Shown: positions 1 to 7,364, counted from the stretch's first letter. The stretch is 64,000 nt of DNA from Paenibacillus catalpae (GCF_900112695.1 NZ_FOMT01000005.1:1-64000), one strand, 5' to 3'. Made by a program: numbers and translations. Notes: generated by a model from the letters alone, not told the origin.

Positions 1-512
1 ATATCGCGGCTGCTCACGCCCATAATGTCGGAGACAACAGCAGCGAGCTTAATATTGGCGCCTTCCAGAACCTTCTGGACTCGGTTGTGTTCACGAGATC
101 GTTCCTGAATCAGACTGCGACGGTAACGAACCCATTCACGAAGTTCGCGTTGGTTACGGTCAGGAATATAACTCGGCTTAAGCAGCCCGTGACGCAGCAA
201 GTTGCAAATCCATTCTGCATCTTTCACGTCTGTCTTCCTGCCGGGGACCGCCTTGATATGCTGGGCGTTAACGACAAGAAACTGAATCTCCTCGGCTTCA
301 AGCAGATTGACGATGGGTTTCCAGTAGACGCCGGTGCTCTCCATGGCCACATGTGTACAGCGATGCTGCTTGATCCAGTCGATCAAGTCGAGCAGGAAAA
401 CCGTGTGCGTACGAAACGTCTTAATCTCCTTTCCTTCGGGAGTCGCGATGCAAGCGGTAATGGACTTCTTGTGAACATCCAAACCGCAAGCGCGTTCGAT
501 GAGGACATCCAT
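1..512 (-). CDS. IS110-family transposase, N-terminal part (runs off left edge)
   Basis: This is the recombinase of an IS110-family insertion sequence, an enzyme with a RuvC-like DEDD active site that inserts circular intermediates at short targets. About 170 residues are in the window; the serine-containing C-terminal Tnp20 half lies off the edge. The start LDVHKKS (D12), AMEST (E58) and KTDVKDAEW (D95, D98) supply the four expected acidic residues. The ATG at 512 follows an AAAGGTG ribosome binding site. The reading frame is intact in the window, so the element may be functional. The non-coding DNA upstream of its start (to 758) is long, as in elements that carry a bridge RNA there. Confidence 0.9.
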   Translation of the reverse strand, partial: MDVLIERACGLDVHKKSITACIATPEGKEIKTFRTHTVFLLDLIDWIKQHRCTHVAMESTGVYWKPIVNLLEAEEIQFLVVNAQHIKAVPGRKTDVKDAEWICNLLRHGLLKPSYIPDRNQRELREWVRYRRSLIQERSREHNRVQKVLEGANIKLAAVVSDIMGVSSRD

Positions 513-758
513 AACATTCACCTTTCTACGGCAATTAGAATTGAGGACTGGGCAACAACCAGAAAAAGGATTAATCTACCCCGCGTGCTTCCAAAAAGGA
601 GCGACATACCGTGGTGCACCATGATCGTTGGAGTCAGACTAACGGGTGGGTTCGCAACACCATAGCTTAACGACCTTCCTCACCAGCCGTAAGAATAGTA
701 TAAAACGCCGTATCAAAATTTTCATTATTCTGTGGTGCCCCGGCAGGGGCATGGATGG
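513..758 (-). ncRNA. Non-coding IS110 end with putative bridge RNA
   Basis: This 246-bp stretch lies between the transposase start and the repeat at 759. It aligns with 12870-13094. Three hairpins are kept between the two copies although the stems differ: CTGG/CCAG near 559-573, TTCC/GGA near 589-600, and GCCCC/GGGGC at 737-750. On the minus strand, TTAAGCTA (663-670) and CCCGTTAG (639-646) flank a loop of about 16 nt. Together they match the two halves of the repeat boundary TTAAG-CT-AACGGG. IS110 elements are known to encode bridge RNAs in such ends. That this segment is one, and these are its target guides, is inference. The order of the two guides relative to the known IS621 arrangement needs checking. 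Confidence 0.5.
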
Positions 759-829
759 CTAACGGGAAACTTTACTTCAATAAGCAGTGCAGTAGCCGGT
801 CAAAATGACCGGCTTTTTTTTGAACTATG
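759..829 (+). repeat. Cassette repeat R1, abutting the IS110 end
   Basis: This copy starts CTAACGGGAAAC directly after the IS110 terminus, contains a GCCGGTC/GACCGGC hairpin followed by eight T, and ends TTGAACTATGG. The 5' box is complete while the 3' GGGCAG box is not evident. The T-run after the hairpin means it can also act as a terminator. Confidence 0.7.
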
Positions 830-897
830 GTGGATTTATGTTGAATACACAAAATGGATCTAATGGTAAAATCCATTTATAGGAGGTCGAATAAGTA

Positions 898-1068
898 ATG
901 AAACCAATTATTAGTTTTGGTATTTATTTTTGTGCGATGTTTCTTATGAGCTATTACTTTGTAGAGATGAGTTTCATAAAGTCTATTCAATTTTTCTCAA
1001 TTATCACAGTAATACATATTGCAATGGGTCTCATTGATAAGTTCTACAAAGGAAAACAGAGTACTTAG
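898..1068 (+). CDS. Small membrane protein (56 aa), unknown
   Basis: I do not recognise this family. The ATG at 898 has a strong AGGAGGTC site at 881-888. The product is 56 residues with two hydrophobic segments (about 5-22 and 30-45) and a short basic tail KGKQST. It is the first gene of the cassette block and lies 7 bp before the next gene, so the two probably form one cassette or operon. AT-rich composition matches the neighbouring cassettes and differs from the core genes after 21 kb. Confidence 0.6.
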   Translation: MKPIISFGIYFCAMFLMSYYFVEMSFIKSIQFFSIITVIHIAMGLIDKFYKGKQST

Positions 1069-1075
1069 ATAGGAA

Positions 1076-1363
1076 GTGGTAAACATTCTAAAAAAACGCA
1101 AAACACTAGTGGCTGTGCTTTTTTGTACTTTAGTTGTATTTAGTTTTTTGTTCTGGTATTCATATTCGTCAAAAACTATTGAATATGCAACAATTAACAA
1201 GATAACATCAAACTCAGTCTCCTTAGAAAATGATGGTGGACGAAAAATTAATGTAAATACATCGTTGGATGTAAGTGAACTGGTTGAGGTTGGACAGAAA
1301 TATTGGGTTACCTATGAGAAGAGAAAATGGCAAGCTCCAATTTTGTTATCAATTGGACATTGA
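1076..1363 (+). CDS. Membrane-anchored small protein, unknown
   Basis: About 95 residues: a basic N-terminus KKRK, one membrane segment (about 10-28), then a soluble beta-rich part ending LLSIGH. The only start with an in-frame codon near the AGGAAG site is GTG at 1076, which is very close to that site; a non-standard ATT a few codons later would have better spacing. The stop TGA directly precedes the CTAAC box of the next repeat. The layout (anchor plus small extracellular domain with VSLEND and WVTYEK segments) resembles the lipoprotein at 4786, but homology is not established. Confidence 0.6.
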   Translation: MVNILKKRKTLVAVLFCTLVVFSFLFWYSYSSKTIEYATINKITSNSVSLENDGGRKINVNTSLDVSELVEVGQKYWVTYEKRKWQAPILLSIGH

Positions 1364-1447
1364 GCTAACTGGGAACTATAGCTCAATAAACAAAGCGGCA
1401 GCGGATCAAGGATCTGCTGCCGCTTTTATTAAAGTATAGGGCAGTTA
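1363..1447 (+). repeat. Cassette repeat R2
   Basis: This copy has the 5' box GCTAACTGGGAACTATAG, arm CTCAATAAA, hairpin GCGGCAGC/GCTGCCGC, arm TTTATTAAAG and 3' box GGGCAGTTA. It is one of the best preserved copies. The preceding gene stops at its left edge. Confidence 0.8.
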
Positions 1448-1812
1448 TCTTGAAAGATATTGTGAGGTCTCTACCCAAGTTTCTGTCAATAAATTAGATA
1501 GTTCTTTAATTACATCACCATCTTCAAACAAGCCGCAATCATTTGGTTGCGGCTTGTTAATGTCTATATGAGCAGCTGTCCATAAAGATATAAAAGAAAT
1601 GAATAATTTTAACACAAGGTACAGAATAGATCTAATGAAAAAATATTTATATAACTAAGTTCTTTTGCCAAAATAGAAAAAAAAACCGCGTTTTAACAGG
1701 TTTTTTTGACCAGACACCTCAATGGTCGCGTTTACATGCCAATTTTTGATTGTTTCTTGGTCCGACTAATAAAAATATACTTGCCTTGAAACTAATGAAG
1801 AGGAGAGACAAC
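1448..1812. other. Non-coding leader region
   Basis: No credible gene is seen in this 365-bp stretch. It holds a perfect 12-bp stem hairpin at 1527-1558, an A-rich then T-rich dyad near 1680-1710 resembling a weak terminator, and the untranslated leader of the following NlpC/P60 gene. Confidence 0.5.
1527..1558. terminator. Perfect 12-bp stem hairpin
   Basis: AACAAGCCGCAA pairs exactly with TTGCGGCTTGTT across an 8-nt loop. There is no long T-run, so termination is uncertain. It could be the remaining core of a degraded cassette repeat. Confidence 0.4.
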
Positions 1813-2328
1813 ATGAAAACGGGAATCAAGACAAAGATTGCACTCTTAGTGCTGGCCTTGAGCTTGCCGGCAACATCTTTACTGCAGCATGTTGAAGCAG
1901 CCTCATCTTCCGTAGAGGCCAAAAGAAATAAGGTTGTTCAAACCGCACTTTCGCTGAAAAATAAGGTCGAATATGTGAACTGGAGACAAAGACAAGAAAC
2001 CAGAGCTCCATATAAAACAGACTGTTCCGGATTTACTTATCTTGCATACAGACTTGCAGATATAGGTGTAAAGCTTGTTAACAAAGATGATGATGATCAA
2101 GCTAAAGTAGGACAGAAGGTTGCATGGGGAGATTTTAAAAAAGGCGACTTGATTTTCTTTTGGCTTGACAGCGACGATAAGTCAGATGTCGGTCATGTCG
2201 GAATCTATATAGGCGATGGAAAAATGATTCATAACATTACCGCCCAGAGAGATGTTATCATTACAAACATTTATAAAAACAGCTGGTACAAAAAGAGATT
2301 TATCACAGCAAGACGAGTAATTAAATAA
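1813..2328 (+). CDS. Secreted NlpC/P60 cell-wall hydrolase
   Basis: A 171-residue secreted peptidase of the NlpC/P60 family, which cleaves stem peptides of peptidoglycan. A signal peptide (about 1-29, ending VEAA) is followed directly by the catalytic domain. The nucleophile is Cys71 in DCSGFTY, with His128 in GHVGIYIGDGK and His140 as the following residues of the family triad. No SH3 or LysM wall-binding domain is present, so it is a minimal enzyme. The ATG at 1813 has an AGGAGAG site; an upstream in-frame extension is unlikely. It is a free-standing gene followed by a terminator, within the cassette block but not clearly closed by a repeat. Confidence 0.85.
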   Translation: MKTGIKTKIALLVLALSLPATSLLQHVEAASSSVEAKRNKVVQTALSLKNKVEYVNWRQRQETRAPYKTDCSGFTYLAYRLADIGVKLVNKDDDDQAKVGQKVAWGDFKKGDLIFFWLDSDDKSDVGHVGIYIGDGKMIHNITAQRDVIITNIYKNSWYKKRFITARRVIK

Positions 2329-2500
2329 TTCCGATAAGATATGTGATACCGACTATCTAAATTGACGGAGCCAAATGATTAAGACTACTTTATGTAGTAT
2401 TAATCCGCTTGAAGGCTCATGGAAAAGTGAGAAATCAAATGAATTGGTATAAGCACTATATTATTTATTACTTGATAATACTTTACAGTTAATTACTAAT

Positions 2501-2541
2501 AAAACGAACACAATCTGTTTTAGGTCTGTGTTCGTTTTTAT
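2501..2541 (+). terminator. Rho-independent terminator
   Basis: The 12-bp stem AAAACGAACACA/TGTGTTCGTTTT is followed by TTATTG. It can close the NlpC/P60 transcript, and the A-run on the left makes it bidirectional. Confidence 0.7.
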
Positions 2542-2554
2542 TGTAATGAAGTAA

Positions 2555-2756
2555 TGTTGGACGATAACAACATCTTTACAACGAAAGTCGCATAAACTGC
2601 TGCGGCGGCTTTTAATGTCGGACGACAAGAACATTTATACAATGAAAGTCGCATAAACTGCGGCTTTTTTATTTTTTTTATAGAAGTTCTTGTCGTGAGC
2701 TCAAGACAAGAACTTCTATACAAAGCCGTATTAGGACAAGAACTTCTATACAGCCC
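2555..2756. mobile_element. Tn7-like end repeats, two nested copies
   Basis: A 61-bp partial copy (2555-2615, starting TGTTGGACGATAAC) abuts a fuller copy (2616-2756, starting TGTCGGACGACAAG). The fuller copy carries a GCGGC-type hairpin with a T-run and several approximately 17-bp sites of the form GACAAGAACTTCTATAC, one of them inverted across GTGAGCTCAA. Related copies lie at 9346-9486 and 17785-18164. Termini beginning TGT with clusters of such sites are what Tn7-family transposons have for TnsB-like binding. No transposase is present, so these would be solo ends or non-autonomous elements. An operator array or plasmid iterons are alternatives. Confidence 0.5.
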
Positions 2757-2786
2757 TGTGATCCCTTTAAAAGCACGATTTATTAA

Positions 2787-2830
2787 GCTAACGGGCAGGT
2801 TAGTTCCAATATGTGGTAGTATAAGTGTTG
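2787..2830 (+). repeat. Collapsed cassette repeat with shared downstream leader
   Basis: GCTAACGGGCAGGTTAG joins a 5' box directly to a 3' box with no hairpin between, as if the centre were deleted or two repeats had recombined. The following TTCCAATATGTGGTAGTAT recurs at 18272-18290 (TTCCAAAATGTGGTAGTAT), ahead of another small gene, and may be a cassette-borne promoter. Confidence 0.55.
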
Positions 2831-2917
2831 AACAAATCCAAAAATTTGGGAGCCAAATTTCTGTATTCAACTAAGTATTCAAACAGGTTGTTACAAGTAT
2901 AATTCAAGGGGAAAGGA

Positions 2918-3208
2918 TTGAATTTCATTCTAATAGTTTTCTCTTTCATCGTATCAACAACTTTAACTGTCGTAGCAATGAAAAATAAAAAAAGCAAATG
3001 GTTAGTTGCGCTCGCGACTTTAGCAACCAACGTATTAATTTTGGGAATAGCGTACTGGTTACTCATCAGCGTAGACGAGGAATCACGATTGTTTGGAATT
3101 GATTTTTCTGGTCGATATGCATTGGTAATCTCAATCCCGATAATAACTTGGGTCAACTTTATCATTCTTTTGTTTCTAAGAAACAGGAAGTTAAGAGTAA
3201 AATTGTGA
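2918..3208 (+). CDS. Small integral membrane protein, unknown
   Basis: About 96 residues with three hydrophobic segments (about 3-20, 28-50 and 68-87) separated by a basic KNKKSK loop and an acidic SVDEESR loop, ending in basic RNRKLRVKL. The TTG at 2918 is supported by AAGGGGAAAGGA just upstream. I do not recognise the family. It is the only gene of its cassette and is followed, after about 90 bp, by repeat R3. Confidence 0.65.
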   Translation: MNFILIVFSFIVSTTLTVVAMKNKKSKWLVALATLATNVLILGIAYWLLISVDEESRLFGIDFSGRYALVISIPIITWVNFIILLFLRNRKLRVKL

Positions 3209-3296
3209 TTTAAATCAACCGCCTATTGCGGAGATTTTGTTTATTTCAAAATCAACATAAAATTAAACATAGCCATTCTTAGAGAGAAAAAAATAC

Positions 3297-3379
3297 GCTA
3301 ACGGAGAACTAAAGTTGAATAGCCAAACTGATGAAGCTGCCGGCCACGATAGGCAGCTTTGTTATGTTAAAGGGCAGAC
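3297..3379 (+). repeat. Cassette repeat R3
   Basis: GCTAACGGAGAACTAAAGTTGAAT, here split as box GCTAACGGAG and arm AGTTGAAT, then an AAGCTGCC/GGCAGCTT hairpin and 3' box GTTAAAGGGCAG. Its centre closely resembles that of the copy at 7923-8012. Confidence 0.8.
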
Positions 3380-3551
3380 ATCAAGGACAATCTCTTGTTC
3401 TTCGATGCTTTCGGAAAATATCGACTAGGTGCTTACATATGGTGTTCAGCGATAATGCAAAAGAGTGAGTGACACGTATGCTATAAAAAAATTAACTTCA
3501 ATTGTAACGAACTATTAATTTATTGGATATATAGTCGAAGGGAGTGAGGAA

Positions 3552-4031
3552 GTGGCGGAGGATATAGAAAAAATCTATAAAAATTATGCAAAAAGTGTCT
3601 ACCGATATTTAGTTAGCCTTACTCATGATGAAGATTTGGCTGAGGAATTAACGGAGGAAACATTTTACCGCGCTGTATACTCGATTCATACCTACAACGG
3701 CTCCTGCAAAATAAGTGTTTGGCTTTGCCAGATCGCTAAGCACGTGTGGTATCAGGAACTTGGGAAAAGAAAAAGGCATCCAAACCAAGAATTACAAGAA
3801 GAAATCCCTTCTCCGAATATGTCGCCGGAAGAAGCCACCCTGTTCCAAAGCAACAAAATGGACTTGTATCGAGCTATTCACCAATTGAGTGAACCTATGC
3901 GAGAAATTGTGCATATGCGTATATCCGGTGAATTTTCCTTCGCAGAAATAGGTGAAATACTGGGCAAAAGTGAAAATTGGGCACGTGTCACTTTCTACCG
4001 AGCAAAACAAAAAATTATGGAGGTATTATAA
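3552..4031 (+). CDS. ECF-type RNA polymerase sigma factor
   Basis: A 159-residue extracytoplasmic-function sigma factor that directs RNA polymerase to a small stress regulon. Region 2 spans about residues 7-73 (RYLVSLTHDEDLAEELTEETF) and region 4 about 105-157 (PMREIVHMRISGEFSFAEIGEILGKSENWARVTFYRAK). The linker is short and there is no C-terminal extension. The GTG at 3552 has GGAGTGAGGA upstream. The next gene, its anti-sigma factor, starts directly after the stop, so the pair is co-translated. About 170 bp of upstream DNA follow repeat R3; I could not identify a convincing autoregulatory promoter in it. Being packaged between two cassette repeats is unusual for a regulatory pair. Confidence 0.88.
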   Translation: MAEDIEKIYKNYAKSVYRYLVSLTHDEDLAEELTEETFYRAVYSIHTYNGSCKISVWLCQIAKHVWYQELGKRKRHPNQELQEEIPSPNMSPEEATLFQSNKMDLYRAIHQLSEPMREIVHMRISGEFSFAEIGEILGKSENWARVTFYRAKQKIMEVL

Positions 4032-4640
4032 ATGATCAAATGCCATATTGTCCAAGACCTTTTGCCAAGTTATATAGACGGCTTGCTCAGTGCAGAAACT
4101 GAACATGACATCCAGCAACACTTACAGGAATGCGAAGCATGCCGTGTGCTTCATGCTAAACTGTCCACTTCAATAGACAACGTCAATTTACATGTAAATA
4201 AGAAGGAAATTGACTTTCTAAAGAAGGTACGAAAAATAACAACGAAGAAAGTGGTAACGGGATTAGTAGTACTCCTGTTGATTTTTGCTCTGTTAACTTA
4301 CTTTTTCGCCATAGGCTCACCTGTCTCCAAGGCAGATCTGATTTATACAACCAACGTTGAGGGGGACATGTGGCAAATAAATATGGAGCTTACAAACGGC
4401 AAAGCCTTGCTTGTGAAAACAGAGCCGATTTATGGCGAAAAAGACAGCAATGGTGTCAAGCCTGTTATTGGTGTACTTGTAAAACCTCGCGAATTGCTGC
4501 CTTCACTGATCTTGGAAAGCGACAATACTTCCTTTATGTTTGGCAGCACAATTGACAGCTTCAACAAGAGTGGCTATAAAGTCATTCTCCGGTTAGGAGA
4601 CAGTGACATTGTTTTTACATCAGATAACTATGACAAATAA
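4032..4640 (+). CDS. Zinc-finger (HC2-type) anti-sigma factor
   Basis: A 202-residue membrane anti-sigma factor. The N-terminus holds the HxxxCxxC zinc motif (HLQECEACRVLH, about residues 30-41), which binds and holds the cognate sigma factor. A membrane segment lies at about 76-95 (VVTGLVVLLLIFALLTYFFA), followed by an extracytoplasmic sensor part of about 105 residues with no recognised domain. It starts at the base after the sigma stop codon, typical of translational coupling. Its own stop TAA is part of the TAAC box of the next repeat. Its signal is not evident from the sequence. Confidence 0.85.
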   Translation: MIKCHIVQDLLPSYIDGLLSAETEHDIQQHLQECEACRVLHAKLSTSIDNVNLHVNKKEIDFLKKVRKITTKKVVTGLVVLLLIFALLTYFFAIGSPVSKADLIYTTNVEGDMWQINMELTNGKALLVKTEPIYGEKDSNGVKPVIGVLVKPRELLPSLILESDNTSFMFGSTIDSFNKSGYKVILRLGDSDIVFTSDNYDK

Positions 4641-4722
4641 CGGGAAACTATAGTTCAACAGTAAAGCTGCAGTAGATCGGAAGATCAGCTGCAGCTTTTG
4701 TTGAATTAAAAGGGCAGATTAA
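4636..4722 (+). repeat. Cassette repeat R4
   Basis: ATAACGGGAAACTATAG with arm TTCAACAG, then a central GCTGCAG/CTGCAGC hairpin with T-run, arm TTGAATTAAA and box AGGGCAGATTA. The anti-sigma stop codon lies inside the 5' box. Confidence 0.8.
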
Positions 4723-4785
4723 TGCAACGAATGGGAAAATTTTACGTCTAAATAATAACTGAATATTTTACAAGGAGGTGTATTA

Positions 4786-5100
4786 ATGTTCAAATTTTCA
4801 CTAAAAATTTTCAGTGTTGTGATTTTGGTTGGGATGCTTGCATCTTGCGGTACCACTAGCACGACCGTTGGGTTAATAAAAGTTGTCGGTAAAGAGCAAC
4901 CAGAGAGGAACTCATACTGGATTAAGGTCGAAGATTTAGGTAAACATCCCGAGGAAGTCCGGCTTAAAGTGAATAATGAAAATACGTGGAATCTTATATT
5001 AGAAGGTGAACTTTACGCTGTGTCATATGATTTTAAAACAAAAAACGAGAACAAACACACCGGAAAACTTACATCAATAAGACCGGCTGCTAAGCCTTAA
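4786..5100 (+). CDS. Small lipoprotein, unknown
   Basis: A 104-residue predicted lipoprotein. The signal peptide ends in lipobox LASC with Cys21, so the mature form of about 84 residues would be lipid-anchored outside the membrane. The mature part is charged and beta-rich and has no motif I recognise. A perfect AAGGAGGTG site precedes the ATG at 4786. It follows repeat R4. The repeat expected behind it is replaced by an IS110 remnant and the degenerate copy at 5790. Confidence 0.75.
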   Translation: MFKFSLKIFSVVILVGMLASCGTTSTTVGLIKVVGKEQPERNSYWIKVEDLGKHPEEVRLKVNNENTWNLILEGELYAVSYDFKTKNENKHTGKLTSIRPAAKP

Positions 5101-5198
5101 ATGAAGTGATCAGGACGATAATTATTAAAAACAATGGCTTTAATAGAACATTAATCATTTAAGCTAAACATTCCTGGTTCCAACGGCTGAAGACAATA

Positions 5199-5492
5199 AT
5201 GAGTGATCGGGAGTTCTGGGTGACTAATAGCGTACGGCTGCAGAATCGGATTGTACGTTGGCTAGACATTCGCTTTCCCGAATATCCTTCTGTATTCAAA
5301 GACTGGACTTGTAAGCGATCAATGGCAACTCTCAAAACTTTTCCATGCCCACAGGATCTCGAGAACTATAGAGTACCGGACGTCATTGAGGCCTGGAGAG
5401 TGCATATGCAGCGAGCTGGGGGCTCAACAGGGCTCGAGAAGGCCGCGGGATTTCACAAAGAAAGCACGGAGGACCGAGTTCGTTCTCTATAA
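5199..5492 (+). pseudogene. Internal fragment of an IS110-family transposase
   Basis: The open frame encodes the central linker and start of the Tnp20 half of an IS110-type transposase (LQNRIVRWLDIRFPEY and HMQRAGGSTGLEKA are family-like). It lacks the DEDD N-terminus and the catalytic serine C-terminus. It belongs to a different subgroup from the transposase at 1-512. The frame then runs into non-coding remnant sequence that has a relative at 8585-8800. Confidence 0.75.
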
Positions 5493-5765
5493 GGGCTACG
5501 CCCCATCCGCTAAACGCTATCGGTCTCCACACCTTGGACAGGTATAACGAAGGAATGTAAGGGCAATGACCCGTTGAGTTGTGGGAGGGTGAACCTCCAA
5601 GGAATGTGTGGGGTATGCGTGCAGTAGAAACAGCCTGGGGAATATTTCCTGAGTTTTCCTCTATTTCCGCATGCCCAGCCAACCACCTCATACGGCATCA
5701 ATTGCGTTGTTTCCTGAGATGGACATGATCCAAGGTGACGAAATCCTGCGAATAAGTGAGTATAT
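5493..5765 (+). mobile_element. Non-coding remnant A of a second IS110-type element
   Basis: The stretch aligns in inverted orientation with 8585-8800. Shared segments include GAAGGAATG, ATGACCCGTTGAG, ATTTCC-CATGCCCA and GAAATCCTGCGAAT. It lies downstream of the transposase fragment, where IS1111-type members of the family carry their structured RNA. No gene is seen in it. Confidence 0.6.
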
Positions 5766-5789
5766 GTGAGATAAACCCTTAAAAACGAG

Positions 5790-5845
5790 GGACGGTGAAC
5801 TATAGTTCAATCAAAATAAGCTACAGAAGCTCTACCGCAGTTTAA
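5790..5845 (+). repeat. Degenerate cassette repeat R5
   Basis: GGACGGTGAACTATAGTTCA keeps the inner part of the 5' arm. The CTAAC box and most of the right half are lost or mutated. It lies about 25 bp beyond IS110 remnant A, consistent with insertion at the box. Confidence 0.55.
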
Positions 5846-5913
5846 AGTGTACCTTCGAGAGCGGGAACATCCGCCGCCTTAGCCGAAAGGAACACATTCG
5901 ATTTAAGTAAGGG

Positions 5914-5981
5914 AAGCATTACTTTTGGCCTTTGCGCATGAAAAAAGTCATGTGAAATGTCCGAAGGCGATGCTTTTTTTT
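5914..5981 (+). terminator. Long imperfect hairpin with T-run
   Basis: AAGCAT/ATGCTT, GCCTT/AAGGC and CATGA/TCATG form a long interrupted stem followed by eight T. It may be a terminator or another relic of a cassette-repeat-like palindrome. Confidence 0.5.
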
Positions 5982-6110
5982 GTGTATATTCATGACCTTT
6001 AACAGGTTTGGTACTCCGTTATTTTATTGATCCGAAGAGAGGGGTTAGCGTAACTTCTCAATGGTTTATGCGTAATACATTCAATGATGTCAGCTGGGAG
6101 GAACTACATA

Positions 6111-6314
6111 ATGCAGTGGTTTATTTACATTGGAATTGGTTTTATCTTTATTTCAGGATTAATGGTTGGCGCCTGGATTACAGGGGAGCAACAACGAGGC
6201 AATTTTTATTCTGAGAACAAATCTGAAAGACCACTTAAAAGAAAAATTTCAACAGTTGCATTAATATTGGGTTTAATTTCATTTGGGGTAGCTTATCTTA
6301 TCCATAAATTCTGA
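6111..6314 (+). CDS. Small membrane protein, DUF5316-like
   Basis: A 67-residue protein with two membrane segments (about 3-23 and 48-66) joined by a loop GEQQRGNFYSENKSER. The pattern of glycine-rich first helix, then G-x-x-R-x-N-x-x-x-E and a second helix, resembles DUF5316 proteins, though this is from memory only. GGGAGGA at 6096-6102 supports the ATG at 6111; longer in-frame starts lack a site. Function unknown. A partial repeat follows it. Confidence 0.6.
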   Translation: MQWFIYIGIGFIFISGLMVGAWITGEQQRGNFYSENKSERPLKRKISTVALILGLISFGVAYLIHKF

Positions 6315-6319
6315 GTTTA

Positions 6320-6372
6320 AGCTAACTGGTCAATTCTGCAAGTTCCATTACGCTATTGGGAGACGATAGTCA
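6320..6372 (+). repeat. Partial, rearranged cassette repeat
   Basis: Two 5'-box-like pieces lie close together: AGCTAACTGG at 6320 and CGCTATTGGGAGACGATAG near 6351. No hairpin or 3' box remains. Confidence 0.45.
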
Positions 6373-6409
6373 TTACACACCAGCGATAAAAATAGGGGGA
6401 TTAAATTCA

Positions 6410-6898
6410 ATGGAGGAAAAGTTTTATCGCCACATAGGGGTTTACGGAATATGTATGGTTAACGAGAAAATTCTAGTTATCCGAAAAAGTTTAGGCCCTT
6501 ATGCCGGCCAATTTGACTTACCTGGGGGGCGACTAGAAGTATCGGAGTCCTTAGTGCAAGGCTTAAAAAGGGAGTTTAACGAAGAAACAGGATTCAAAGT
6601 CAAAGAACTCAACAATATTGGTGTTTGTGATTTTTCTGTGTTATGGACGCTACAGGATAACTCTACTGAGTGCGTGCATCATATTGCGATTTTATATGAA
6701 GTTATTATTGTGGCTGGAAAAATTGGGGGTTCCGTGGTTCAATTTGAAGGACAAGACTCTAATGGTTATGACTGGATTTCAATCGATGATGTTACACCGA
6801 TAAATTCATCACCGTTGGTCCAGCAAGCGGCCGATTGGTTTCGCACGAAGACGATCCCAGTTAGTAGAAGTTCATTTGACTACAGATCTTTAAGCTGA
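6410..6898 (+). CDS. Nudix hydrolase
   Basis: A 162-residue Nudix pyrophosphohydrolase that would cleave a nucleoside diphosphate linked to another moiety. The Nudix box is complete: GGRLEVSESL then REFNEETGF, with the metal-binding glutamates of REx2EE. The N-terminus RHIGVYGICMVNEKILVIRK is the usual first strand pair. The substrate cannot be told. The ATG at 6410 has AGGGGGA upstream. The stop TGA is in AGCTGACG, the 5' box of the next repeat, so gene and repeat are fused as in a cassette. Confidence 0.87.
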   Translation: MEEKFYRHIGVYGICMVNEKILVIRKSLGPYAGQFDLPGGRLEVSESLVQGLKREFNEETGFKVKELNNIGVCDFSVLWTLQDNSTECVHHIAILYEVIIVAGKIGGSVVQFEGQDSNGYDWISIDDVTPINSSPLVQQAADWFRTKTIPVSRSSFDYRSLS

Positions 6899-6972
6899 CG
6901 AAGAACTTTAGCTCAATAAAGACAGCAAGGCAGCTCACACTGATGAGCTGCCGTTTCAGTTAAGATCGCAAC
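6894..6972 (+). repeat. Cassette repeat R7
   Basis: GCTGACGAAGAACTTTAG, arm CTCAATAAA, central GGCAGCTCA/TGAGCTGCC hairpin, arm TTCAGTTAAG. The 3' GGGCAG box is degenerate. Confidence 0.7.
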
Positions 6973-7029
6973 AAAATGCTCGCCTTTGCGTTAATCTAAT
7001 AAGAAGCACAATCGTTAAGGAGGCAGCAC

Positions 7030-7293
7030 TTGAACAGATTTGTATTAATGATAAGTGTGGGTGTCATTCTTATTTTAGTACCGATTGGCATCGTACTGTA
7101 TGGTTATTGGGACATTCATCAGCCGAAGTTAGGAGCTGTAGGAGATGGAAATCAGAAGTTCCTTACAGTACCTGTATTAATACCACTCATAGGTAGTTTA
7201 ATTCTTGGAATTGGAAACATACATGGTGCCATTGTTTATCGCAAACAAAATTTGACCCAACCTGATAAAAATGAAGATGATTCATTCAGCTAA
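7030..7293 (+). CDS. Small membrane protein, unknown
   Basis: An 87-residue protein with two membrane segments (about 5-25 and 44-64) and a polar acidic tail PDKNEDDSFS. A perfect AAGGAGG at 7017-7023 precedes the TTG start at 7030. The extracytoplasmic loop holds GYWDIHQPKLGAVGDGNQ. No family recognised. The stop codon is the TAA of GCTAACGGG in the next repeat. Confidence 0.65.
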   Translation: MNRFVLMISVGVILILVPIGIVLYGYWDIHQPKLGAVGDGNQKFLTVPVLIPLIGSLILGIGNIHGAIVYRKQNLTQPDKNEDDSFS

Positions 7294-7364
7294 CGGGAGA
7301 CTATAGTTCAATCAATAAGCTGCAGCACATCGGAGTATCAGCTGCAGCTTTTCTTGAAGCTTAG
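7289..7364 (+). repeat. Cassette repeat R8
   Basis: GCTAACGGGAGACTATAG, arm TTCAATCAATAA, GCTGCAG/CTGCAGC hairpin and TTCTTGAAGCTTAG. The preceding gene ends inside its first box. Confidence 0.8.

Noticed and set aside
87-665. Long + strand open frame over the IS110 transposase
   Set aside because: It is the antisense shadow of the transposase; the minus-strand frame carries the family motifs and an RBS.
2616-2756. CRISPR array from the repeated GACAAGAACTTCTATAC sites
   Set aside because: Repeats are too short, in mixed orientation and unevenly spaced, and no cas genes are present.
3380-3551. Autoregulatory ECF promoter before the sigma gene
   Set aside because: TGTAAC at 3503 and AGTC near 3533 are too far apart for a normal ECF spacer.
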